DNA from: Boswellia sacra
Taxonomy: Eukaryota; Streptophyta; Magnoliopsida; Sapindales; Burseraceae
Reading direction: 5' to 3'
Assembly (NCBI GenBank): GCA_013180625.2
Contig: SNVD02006955.1
Coordinates: 62,001-126,000, forward strand
Length of the DNA: 64,000 nucleotides
The position numbers and the translations under genes were made by a program. The notes beneath the pieces are model-generated. The model ran no database searches and was not told the origin of the DNA. It worked only from the letters and a program-made list of their open reading frames with translations. Below, in pieces: positions 11,121-21,349 of this stretch (within the stretch, counting starts at the first letter, position 1; each line of letters opens with the position of its first letter).

Positions 11121-13154
11121 TTATTAATTTGTTGGGAAAAGATCATAGTTGTTTTTTTATCTAAACCTGGCAATAGTTATTAATCAATTTTGAAGAATCT
11201 AAATTTGAGACAAAAGTTTCCAATTGTGATATGCTCTCAGTTTTCTATATTAAAGTTTTGGGCGGTGGAGTATCGGAATCATTAATTTGATCATATGATG
11301 TATCTGTCCTGTCCTAATGACAATAAGTCTCATGCTACTAGCCTATGTTCCAAAAAATATTTGTTGTTTTTTAGAAATCTGGGTAGATTTATGAATTAAG
11401 CACTGTCATTTCAAGAGACGCCCTTAGTAAACTGTATTAAAAGTTTATCTGAGGTGGAGGATAAGCGGGACTATATAAATCCCTCACCACCCTTTCATAA
11501 ATACTTCTCTTTCTTCCACACCCTTCTCTTTTCTTCCTTTGATTAGCTTTATTCTTGTTAAGATATGTGTTTGCTGAAAAACTAGCAATTCAAAGAACTT
11601 TTTGCAATATTTTTCCTGTTGCATTTGTCTCATTTATACAATATTTAATGAACAAACCAATGAGTGGCTGTCCGAGAGCTTCCGGTTCATACAAGGAATC
11701 CCAGGTTTGAAGCCACTCTCTCTCTCTCTCTCTGTATGTCTGTGTGTTTTTGGTAATCTTATTTTTGAATGTGGGCACTGGGTTGGTTTCTTTTTTTGGA
11801 CTTCCTAGAGGTCGAGAAACATGTTTCAAGTCTTTGAGGGTCAAATGTGAGTGATTTCTTGAAGAAAGTTTGGTGGGTTTTGGTTGTTTTTAGTGAGGAA
11901 AATGAGACTCTGTGCTTGCTGCTGAGAATGTAGGAAACTGTGGAGATTTTTATAATTCTTTGGGTTACATTATTTTCGTCACTCTCTTGAACCAAATTTT
12001 CTTCAAACATGGAGTTTCTTATGAATGTTAATCAACTTCGATTGAGAATTGATTTATTACTGTAATTTATTTGCCCAATAAGGAGTTTTCCTCTTAAAAG
12101 AAGAGATTTTGACACCAATGCTTCTATGTATGACAGATTTTCAGCTTAAAAGTTGATTTATGCAGTGCTTTTGATGTAAAATCAGATGTGCTGTAACAAT
12201 TGGGGCAAGTTCAAATCCCCACTTTGCATTTAAGGTTTGGGGTCACTACCTTCCTTGTTCTTTTTAATTCCAGTCATTCTTTTTATTTGGATGTCATGTT
12301 CAGAAATGGAAATGCTCTGTTTCTAGCTCTTTCGTTTCTTAGCTACTAAATTTATGTTTAAGCATTATCCAAAGAGCTGGGCATTATTATAATGTTTTAA
12401 TTTTTGTGAATGGTTTGAGGACAATCCCTCTCTCTCTCTCTCTCTCTCTGTCTCTCTGTCTCTCTGTGTGTGTCGGGTTTTAGTTTCTTAGTTTCAGATA
12501 CTCTTGAGAGTTTTTCAAGGGTACAGTTTTGCATATAATTATGCTGTTTACTAAATATTCCATGCCATGCATCAGTTATCAAGCCCCCTTTTGACAATGA
12601 GAGGAATAATTAAGAAAGTTGAAAAAGACGTGCTTTTTAGGATTTTGAATTGTATACTTTACTGGCTTTCCTTTCTCTCTTTTGCAAAAGGGTTATTCTT
12701 TCGCATCTTTCTCTGCAGTGACTTTGCTTTAGATAATTTTGATTAATACAAGCACCTTTTCTTAATACTTCTTGAAATTTTAGATTTATATTCCTATTTA
12801 TATGTGAGTCGATGTGATGAGGTAAAATGTTTCCTGAAACTGTCAACTTTTTTAGTTGAGTTGGAGATATACTTTGTGGTTCCTTTAGTTCAAAGTCTTG
12901 AATCTTAACTGTAATTTGTACACTAAAGAAGCTTTCTGATGTAGACAAGTTAGGATATTTTTATTTGATTTTTGGGGATTATCCTTCCTATTATAAGGAA
13001 TTCTAATTGGGATTGTTTTCCTATTTTTCAAAATGTTGGTTGGTATGTGCAAGTTTTAAAATAATGTTCATTTCGACTACAGAGGTTTAAATCATTCTGT
13101 GCAAAATAATGTGAAGAAAGAGTCAGGTTATAATAATTCCAGTTGGTATTGCAG
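11121..13154. other. CACTA interior between importin and coatomer fragments
   Basis: No protein is recognised. Two CT microsatellites lie at about 11719-11743 and 12427-12470. Near 11470-11560, 'gggactatataaatccctc' is followed by a pyrimidine-rich leader (cttctctttcttccacaccc). This looks like a plant core promoter with a TATA box about 30 bp upstream of a likely start, and may be a further captured promoter. The last part probably includes intron sequence from the coatomer gene. Confidence 0.4.
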
Positions 13155-14034
13155 AGCAAGATCAATGAAACCAAGGATGTCATGAAGCGCAAGGCTAGTG
13201 AAATTGACAAGAGCAAGGTGCTTTTGGCGTTCTACATTGTTCCTTTCCTGGTTTGCACCTTCAACTACTGTGTGATAATGCCAATTGAAATTCTTGTCAT
13301 ATACATTGCAGATTGAGAAGAATAGAGGTGAAAAAAGATGGTTCATGTCCTTGCAGTCGATGGGATCTGGAAGAATTGAGAGTGGCTTTAATGATATGAG
13401 CATTCCTAGTGGTGGAGGTGGTTTTGGTAGTGGTTCTGGGTTTGGTTTGAGCACTGATGTTGAGTCCTTTTCCAGCAAGTCTAAAGGTCTTCGTCCTCTT
13501 AGTGGATTGAATTCTCTGATTTTGTTTCTAATTTTTACGTGCTGTGTTGATGTTGTTAATTTCCATCTTCTTGCGTATCTAGGTAGATAGCTTACACTTA
13601 TTCTGTTGTTAAGAAGTTTTTGTCTTCCCTCTTTCTAAACTCTGCTGATACATCTGTTTTAGGATTACTTTTGGTAATGGTTTAGGAATCGAAGAGAATT
13701 CTTATCTCTTTGTATACTTGTATCATCAGGTCGTCCAGCTTCATCTGCCACGGCTCCTCCTAAGGGTCTTGGAATGCAGCTTGGTAAAACCCAAAGGACA
13801 AACCAATTCTTGGAATCCTTGAAAGCAGAAGGTGAAGTTATTCTTGAAGATGTGCAGCCAAAGGCAGGCCAGTCCAGGTCATCCGCTCTGCCACCAACTA
13901 ATCTTGTCACTTTGACAGTTGAGGAGAAACTCAATGTTAGTCTGAAACGAGATGGTGGAATGAGTAATTTTGATGTCCAAGGAACTTTGTGATTTCAAAT
14001 TCTAATCCAAGAAGATGGTCTAATACAAGTTCAG
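13155..14034 (+). pseudogene. Captured coatomer subunit delta (delta-COP) fragment, three exons
   Basis: Delta-COP is part of the COPI coat that returns vesicles from Golgi to ER. Exon 13155-13217 reads SKINETKDVMKRKASEIDK. Exon 13312-13486 begins IEKNRGEKRW and includes MGSGRIESGF and GGGGFGSGSGFG. Exon 13730-14034 includes [39 protein letters not shown] and [16 protein letters not shown]. These match the middle of plant delta-COP in order, with canonical acceptors and GT donors retained. An in-frame TGA at 13990-13992 replaces the Ser that normally follows GTL. The frame continues QEDGLIQVQ to the donor at 14035. The longin-like N-terminus and the mu-homology C-terminus are absent. Confidence 0.92.
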
Positions 14035-16225
14035 GTACTCCATTTTTCTCTCTAAGGAGTATTCTCTTGCAAGATTCACAGCTTATCCTGTTTAATTTCA
14101 TGGGCTCAGTTACTGTAAGTTATTTAGTCTGTCAAGTTTCCTCCTACTTGGAAATAGTTCTTTACTGAAAGTACTATTAGACAAACTGCACAATTCTCTG
14201 CTTTTATTGTGGGCTAAAATTAAGTTTGTCTTTATCTCTTAGTTCTTTATCAACTCATATTCTCCAACTCCATTCTAGGTTGTGCCCTCTTTTTTCCTCT
14301 CAGTTTATTTTGATAAAAAAATTTCACATTTATCAGTGAACTTTCTTGTACTAATTTGTATTTTCAGAGGGCATATGATGTTCTTGCGAGCTCTATAGAA
14401 ATTTATCCTATATACATGTTTGCTTTTCTAAGTCCTAGCTCTTTTGAGATTCTACCACGATTCTTTGCCTGCCATGAAAAGTCATAACATTATATATTAA
14501 TTAAAATGTTATCCTCTATTATCATGAAAAATTATGATCAGTGAAGATCTCGGGTAAGTGGGGGATAAACCAAAATGCTTATTCACTTCTTTTGTTTGAT
14601 GGTGTTAATAACATCAGCTATTGCTAAGATCTTACATGCCTGCATAGATGTTAAATCCTTTCAAGCCGGTTTTTAATGCTTTTATATATTTATAGTACTT
14701 TTTATCTCTTTTCATTGTTTTTTAATTTTTTCCATTTTGTGAATGTCCTTTTCTTTGTTTATTAATTCCATATCATGTGTAATTGACTTTCGTACTGAAT
14801 CAGATCGTCTTTTGCCTGCCTACAGAAGTGCTTATGGCATTTCGTTAATTATATATATATATTTGTATGTATGTATGTATACACACACACCCACAATGCT
14901 TTGCAGCTAATAATGTAGGGAGCGTTTCGACAAAGTTCCTTATGATTGATCAGACTGCAACATGTTTTAAACAATGTGACAAGATTTCTAAAAGAAATTC
15001 TTTGAATAGATAGCATCAGTCTTCTCCTACACCCATTTGCATCAAAAATCTAAAATTAAATCTCTTACGAGATTCCAAGTTTGAAAAATGTTTCATATGT
15101 TTTTCGCAACATCAATTCGTGACAAGTGGCTCAATTCCAATTGCAATTAATTAATGTACTTTCTCTAATTATAATATGTGTCTTTCTACTAGAAATTCTT
15201 TATCTTTTACTAAATTACATAAAACATATATTCGTTTTGTATACATTAACTTAATTCATTCCAATTTCTGGCTTCTTTCAGGCATTAAATGCATCCAATT
15301 CTTGATTCAGCCACTAGGTTCTAGAGCTCTCTCCTTACTGCAAACAACACTTCTTGGATGAAGTTCTTGATCTTCTTCGCTAGTTCAAGCTGTCTACCAA
15401 TGAGAATTAATTGAAGCATGAATATTATAATATATGAAGTTGGTCGAGACAACACCCGAAGCTGAAGTGGGTAAGTTCCTTCCTTTTTTCCCCCGTCTCG
15501 CGTACACTTAATATTATCAAACATATATAGTTGAAGTTTGTTCATTTCCAGTAAATTAAACGATCAATCGGTCTTTCAAAACTATGTATTTTGATATTGC
15601 GAGGTTATATATATTTAGAACTTTTAAATGCCACTGGTGGAAACTATCATGCTGCCAGTCTCATGTTATAGATGGATTTTGTGGAATTTGATATATAAAT
15701 TGCAAGTATTAATAATTATTGTCTCTAGTTGGCTGCCGTGTTTCTTTAATTTCATAGCTTTGAGGATTATATAATTAATTAAATTGAATGAAGCGGGATT
15801 CTATTGCAATGTTAGATTTTGTTTGAGAAGTTTACTTTATAGTTTGTTTCATATGAAATTGTCAGAAAGATGATACTAGATGGGTTGTTTTAACAATATA
15901 AGGGTATAATGATTAGACTTATTTCACTTGAGTTAAATATTAGTGGTTGAATTATCCAAATTATTATTGTTTTACTTAAATGTAGCTGAAGTGGGTGGAT
16001 TTTAATGTTTTTCGAATCGAAGATGATAAAATTTTAAGACAAAAATTGTTTAGTTCTACGTTTATCTATTTTTCCTTCTTTTTTGGTGGGAAATAGACTT
16101 GTGTTACCTAGCATTGAGTGTTTTAATGTGTGGCTAATAGGGGATTAGCTTTATATAATTTTATTTTTCTTTGAAGGATATGTTAGATGATGCTTGTTGC
16201 TTAATGAGGTCTACTGATTGTGCAG
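14035..16225. other. CACTA interior between coatomer and HAD fragments
   Basis: AT-rich, with a TA/TATG-CA microsatellite at 14846-14890. A minus-strand reading around 15321-15545 (ending KIKNFIQEVLFAVRRE) is open but not recognised. The final several hundred bases are probably an intron of the HAD gene, because they end in the acceptor 'gattgtgcag' at 16225. Confidence 0.4.
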
Positions 16226-16647
16226 AAAGAATTAGGTGTTACCTGGGACGTGGATTTGTATGGTGAGTTGCTTAAAATTGGAGGTGGGAAGGAAAGGTAC
16301 AGTCTTTTTCTGAAAGTTCGATAGTTTTCTATAAAGGCTTGCTGCCTAGAAATGAATAGGACACTAGAGATAACTAGAAATCTTAGAACAATACTGATTT
16401 TGGTTCTTATAGGATGACAGCCTACTTTAACAAGACCGATTGGCCAGAGAAGACACCAAAGAGTGAAGAAGAAAGAAAGGAATTCATAGCTGCTCTTCAC
16501 AAGCGGAAGACAGAGTTGTTCAGGGCCCTAATTGAAAAAAAGTTGCTACCTCTTCGACCTGGAGTTGCAAAGTTGGTTATCATCTGATCTTTTACTTATT
16601 TATGCCTTGTCCAGTGCTTAGATGGTTGAGTTTAGTTACATTAATTT

Positions 16648-16727
<80 letters not shown>

Positions 16728-18886
16728 ATGTATATATTATAAACTCAAATGTGGGAGGAAGAATATTCTTAAAGCATGCAATTAGACCCCAGCAAATCTG
16801 AATTTCATGTAACTGTTAGGCAGTTCATAATTGGGTTTATGGGACCATTATTAAATTTTAACTATGAGAACCTTTTGGCATTCCACAATTTGATATTCTA
16901 CATTCTTACCACGAATATGGTTAAGGATGAGGAGAATAGATCTGCAGAGGTTCACAGCATGAAACAAAGTAATGTAGCATCATCCTGGTCCTAACAACAT
17001 AAAATGAATGGTTTAGGAACCTATTAGATTACAATTTTTACTAAACTCCTCCATTACCTTTCTCATTTGGGATTCCAGCTAAACACATGACTGAACAGTC
17101 TCTCTGTTCATGTGTGAGCCTCTAGAACACCATCTTCTATCAGTGTACTACACAAGTGTTGTACTCATTGTTTCGCTGAATCATTGGTTGACCACTTCTT
17201 GTGAAAATAATATTTGATAGTCATGCAACAAACCCAAGCAATGAGATGACTTGTTACATGTTTTAACCCAACCTTAAACCCCAAAAATAAACCAGTAGTG
17301 GGTTTCAGACTTGTTTCATGTTGAATGTAATTTTAGACTTTCAACAACGGTTTTATGAAGTTTTCTTATCATATTATACAGGCTGATTGATCAGGCTTTG
17401 GAAAAAGGAGTTAATGTAGCTGTGTGCAGCACCTCCAATGAGAAGGCGGTATGCATAATCAGGTTCTACAACTGTAGTTGCTTTTGTGATTAGTTAACTA
17501 TGACTGCAGATGATTTGTTGGTAGCTATCAAAATTGGGTGAATCTGATAGATCAGAGTTTCAGTGTTTCAAGAAAGCCAACTATTAGATGACATAGTTTT
17601 AATGGCATTCTTGAAAAAATAATTAACAAGTAATTGAGGATTATGATATAGTACTGAGCACATTGCTATCTATCACTCAGATTTGTATATTTAAAAATCC
17701 AAAATTAAGATCAAGAGTTCATTCTATGTGGTTAGGTTAGGTTATTGGTGAATATTGGATCCTCCTCACTCACATGACTGAGCACTAATTTCAAGTTTCT
17801 GCAATAGTTTCATTCTTGTTGGGACCAAAGCGGGTTGCAAATATCAAGATATTTGTTGGAGATGTGGTTCCTCGCAAAAAGCCTGATCCAATAAACATTT
17901 CACCTCTCTCTGTTAATTTGTGTCGTAAGGCAATGTCTGTCAAATATATGGCCATACAAAGATTTGATTTTGCTTTTCACTCCGTAGGAAATTTGCATGT
18001 CTTAGACATAAAAATCCAATCCTTGTTTTCTAGTCATCCAACTGGGGAAATGAGACAGAGTTTTTCCTAATAACTTCATATATGAGACATTTGCTTAATT
18101 TCAGTGTGGTTTTGGTGCACCCCTCACTCTCAAATTTGATGATATGCGGTTAACCACTGACTTTTTCTATTCTTCCCGACAGGCCATTTATATATTAGCA
18201 GCCAACACTCTGGGCGTTGATCCTTCAAGGTACTACATGACGAAAAAGAGCAACTAATCACTTATGCTATGATTATCAATTGTTTAAAGCCTTTCGTGGA
18301 TAATATTTTCCTAATCAAGTTGAAAGATCAACATATATATGCATTATTCACCATCGGCATGAATTCATTAGCTAAAATCAACTTAATAAGGCAAGCAACT
18401 GCAGTCGGTTTTTATGCATTAGCTCATACAAATGATTATATATCAGTGTAATCGTGCCTCCGATATACACGTAAACGTTTTGTATCATTGATATTCTCTG
18501 CTCTTATAAAATGTTTGTCATTTCGTGAAAATCTCCTTTTTGTTTTTGTTCAGCTGTGTTGTGGTTGAGGACAGTGCCATAGGACTAGCAGCTGCTAAAG
18601 CCGCTGGAATGAAGTGTAGATAACAAAGAGCAGGTAACGTGTTTGTTCGCTTTCTTTGTACTTAAAAGGAATTTCTTGTAATTAGTCACTCTTATTGAAG
18701 GTATGCTGGATACTTTTAATGTCACACCCCAATGCTTCATCTGATGAATTGGATAATCTCTAATTGCAACTACACAGTAGATGAGGATTTCTTGAATGCA
18801 GATGCAGTTTTTGACTACATTGGAGATCCTCCATAAGAGAGGTTTGACTTGGCTTTTTGTGGAAGCCTTCTTTAGAAGCAGTACGT
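16226..18886 (+). pseudogene. Captured CbbY-like HAD-superfamily hydrolase, 3' half with introns
   Basis: The source is the plant chloroplast CbbY-like family (Arabidopsis At4g39970 type), HAD-fold phosphatases. Seven exon pieces are seen. 16226-16296: ELGVTWDVDLYGELLKIGGG. 16413-16571: MTAYFNKTDWPEKTP and LPLRPGVAK. 17382-17448: LIDQALEKGVNVAVCSTSNE (HAD motif II Ser/Thr region). About 17796-17890: LLGPKRVANIKIFVGDVVPR, then KKPDP (motif III Lys). 18183-18229: AIYILAANTLGVDPS. 18554-18633: CVVVEDSAIGLAAAKAAGMK (motif IV acidic pair). About 18767-18886: NADAVFDYIGDPP and ERFDLAFCGSLL. Defects: the donor after KKPDP reads ATAAAC instead of GT. A two-base loss after AAGMKC shifts the frame into TAA. 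TAA and TAG stops interrupt the last exon. The N-terminal part with the nucleophilic Asp (motif I) is missing. Confidence 0.92.
16650..16735. repeat. Compound microsatellite (TA)n(TG)n(TATG)n
   Basis: About 18 TA units are followed by about 12 TG units and then TATG tetranucleotides. The array sits inside the HAD intron between exons 2 and 3 and looks like slippage growth after capture. Confidence 0.95.
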
Positions 18887-19121
18887 TAGTTAGCCTAGCC
18901 TTGTAATTCTCTGTAAAATTGCATCAATTTCTTGGAATTTGTCTCCTTCTTCTTAACTAATGTATACCCAAATCAGTCTATTTCCTTGACACTGCTTCGG
19001 GCCGATCTAAACTCAAGCGAGTGTAGATATATTTTTATTGAAATGCTGAATAGCTATGTATGGCCATGGCTATATATATTCGTGTATTTTTCTTAAGGAG
19101 CTCAAACCATATATATTGCTT

Positions 19122-19670
19122 AAAAGCGCCAAATATGATGAAATTTAAAAATAAAACGGTTGCATATTTATCAATTCAAAAAGCGTCAAATATTGCAAAT
19201 TCACATATTTACTTTTTTTAAAAGCATATGTATCGTTTAAAATTGCCAAATATAATAAAAGTTCCAAAAAATAATCTGTCACAAAATTATATTTATCAGC
19301 TTGAAAGCGTCAAATATTATCAAATTCAAAAAAAAATATGGTTACCATATTATATTTATCAGTTTAAAAAGTGCCAAATATTGTAAAACTGAAAAATTCA
19401 CTGTTCCAAACCATATTTATCAGTCAAAACGTCAAATATAATAAGGATGGAAAAATATTTGTCAGCTCGAAATGACAAATATGATCAAATTTAAAAAAGT
19501 TACCGTTATAAATCATATTTATCATTCAAAAAGCGCCAAATATGATGAAATTTAAAAAATTTCACCGTTAGCAAGCCATATTTATCGAGCAAAAAGCGAT
19601 AAATATGGTACAATTCAAAAAATTTAACCGTTAGAGCCTACCAAATTTATCAAAAAACGTGACAAATATG
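19122..19670. repeat. CACTA subterminal repeat array, about nine ~60-bp units
   Basis: Units begin near 19122, 19181, 19241, 19303, 19367, 19426, 19470, 19528 and 19591. Each has a core like 'aagcgccaaatatgatgaaatt' and a tail like 'ccatatttatcag'. The recurring (G/A)CCAAATAT and ATATTTATC motifs continue as singles to the terminus (about 19740-19860). The left end shows only a few loose copies (7765-7920), so the array is strongly asymmetric. Subterminal arrays of this type bind the accessory transposase protein in En/Spm elements. Here that role is inferred. Confidence 0.85.
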
Positions 19671-19866
19671 TGATTTCTTCTACAGTATATTCCCGGTTAT
19701 ATTTGGTACTTTTATGTGACAAATATGATTTATACTATATTTGGCGTTTTGACCGATCGTCAAATATTGTCAAATATACTATATTTGACGGTGCCATTGG
19801 TGTCATTTTTATGACCGCTAAATATTTACATATTTGACAATCAAAGACCGCCAAATATGACATTTT

Positions 19867-19877
19867 TTCTTGTAGTG
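19867..19877 (-). repeat. CACTA terminal inverted repeat, right
   Basis: TTCTTGTAGTG is the exact complement of the left terminus. The CAT target duplication follows at 19878-19880. Confidence 0.92.
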
Positions 19878-19880
19878 CAT

Positions 19881-20593
19881 CTTGAGCCCTTTATTTCAGT
19901 TTTACACCATTTAAATGAGTCGAGATTTATTAAAATAAATCTCAGTTTAATGAACAACTTTCATTAAACAGTTGGCCAAGATTCTCTCAAATAAAACCTT
20001 GTGAAACCATCAAGGTGATATTTTGCAATCCTTTGGGAGTCATGAATTCTAGATCTATAGTATAATATCTATTAGCATACAGATCTACAATCCTAACTAG
20101 CCAAGGAATTAACCTTACTCATTTTAGATCTCACTTTTAATTCTAGTCAAAGACCATAGCCTATATACTATAGGTACACCATCCACTCAAGATTAAGGTA
20201 GGAATGCCTTTAGTGCTTAGGTGTACAAATTCAAATTTGATTATGGAATTTCCACCAAATGGATAATTTCTACACGGTTCATGTTCAACGCATTCATAAA
20301 GCACAAATGTCTTTGTCCTAAAGTCTCCAATTCAAATGGCTAGAGACTTATCACTTCTCTATTGAAGACAAACAACACAACAACCTTGTGCAAATAAAGC
20401 ACTCGGCTTTTGTTTATAGATTGTGAACTACTTTTGAGCTACAACAAAGTTTTATGTTTTAGATTATCTTATATATATAGAAACTTTGTTTTGCAACCTT
20501 GATACAGTCACACTTGGGCAATTTATAAATAATAACTTTGATTTATTTATAACAATACAAAAAAACATCTATGCTCTTAAGGCAAATCTCTAA
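19881..20593. other. DNA right of the CACTA insertion, no gene recognised
   Basis: Presumed continuation of the sequence at 6801-7736. It shows no open frames of note. It ends just before Copia polyprotein sequence resumes. Confidence 0.35.
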
Positions 20594-20736
20594 TAGTGGA
20601 AGTATGTAAGATTCCTATTACAAAGAATCTAGCTAATCCATTCACTAAGAGTCTAGTGACCAAGGTCTTTGAGGGTCACCTAAAAAGCATGGGAATTGTG
20701 AACATGTTACATCTACTCTTAGGATAAGTGGGAGAT
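20594..20736 (+). pseudogene. Copia polyprotein C-terminus and polypurine tract
   Basis: The frame reads KIPITKNLANPFTKSLVTKV, then FEGHLKSMGI. This is the end of Copia RNase H (family form VKIxTxxNxADxxTKxLxxxxFExHxxxMG). It is followed by a stop and a purine-rich tract, aagtgggagat, at 20727-20736. That tract is the standard Copia plus-strand priming site immediately before the 3' LTR. Confidence 0.8.
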
Positions 20737-21349
20737 TATTAGATATGTGCCCTAAGAGTGATGGGTTTTTTTTTTGTAATTTGTAGCAACATCATTAAGA
20801 AATAAAGTTTTTATTATTTATTTTACCCAAATATGATTGTAGTAATGACTAAAGGCTCCTGAGTTTGCCTATATATTGATAAAATTCTATATATATGAAA
20901 TATATGTAAGATATAGAATTTTATCATGGCTCAAATTACTAGTTCACAACCTACAAACAATGGCAGTATATAACCTACAAGGGTTTTAGGTAAAACCCTA
21001 GAGAAGCTCTAGGACAAAAAACGTGAACATCTCCCCTTTACCCTGAATTTTGGGCCAAACTGAGGTCCCTGCCTTGAGCAAAAATGCAAAACCCATTTAG
21101 GTTTCATTAAGCGTCATATCACGTTTGAGCTGCCTTGGCTTCTTAACCTTGTTTTCTTTATGTTCTCAGGTTTAATCCAATCAAAATACACTCCCATAAG
21201 TGGTGTTCAGTTGATCTTCAAGCAAACTTAGGAATTAAAGGGGCGAGAAAGCACAAAATTTTGAAAGCCTACATTCGTTGGATCCTACTCTTAGTGTTAT
21301 TTCCATTGTGTAGATTCGGTCTAATTCTACATTAGGATCCATTAGAAAG
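20737..21349 (+). repeat. Copia 3' LTR (start), cut at right by the Athila element
   Basis: It starts directly after the polypurine tract. The first bases read TATTAG where such LTRs usually start TGTTAG. An exact inverted repeat of 16 bp (20877-20892 and 20911-20926) lies inside it. It runs to 21349, where the Athila LTR begins. It does not visibly resume after 32973. Confidence 0.6.

Larger units (their letters stand above)
7740..19877. mobile_element. Gene-capturing (Pack-type) CACTA transposon, 12.1 kb, non-autonomous
   Basis: Termini: CACTACAAGAA at 7740-7750 and its exact complement TTCTTGTAGTG at 19867-19877, flanked by CAT on both sides. Inside the right end is an array of about 60-bp subterminal repeats (19122-19670), the usual kind of transposase-binding array in this superfamily. 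No transposase (TNP-D/TNP2-like) or TNP-A-like product is recognisable on either strand, so the element must rely on another copy for movement. The interior holds pieces of four unrelated host genes, all in the same orientation (+): AP2/TOE, importin beta-1, coatomer delta and a CbbY-like HAD hydrolase. Most keep introns and splice sites, so they were acquired from genomic DNA rather than cDNA. Comparable transduplicating CACTA elements are known in soybean, morning glory and grasses. Confidence 0.92.

Noticed and set aside
12180..12240. tRNA-like 'gttcaaatccccac' segment
   Set aside because: It resembles a T-arm but no acceptor, D-arm or anticodon arm can be paired around it.
13665..13934. 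Minus-strand frame opposite the delta-COP exon
   Set aside because: It is a shadow of the plus-strand exon, which matches delta-COP with correct splice sites.
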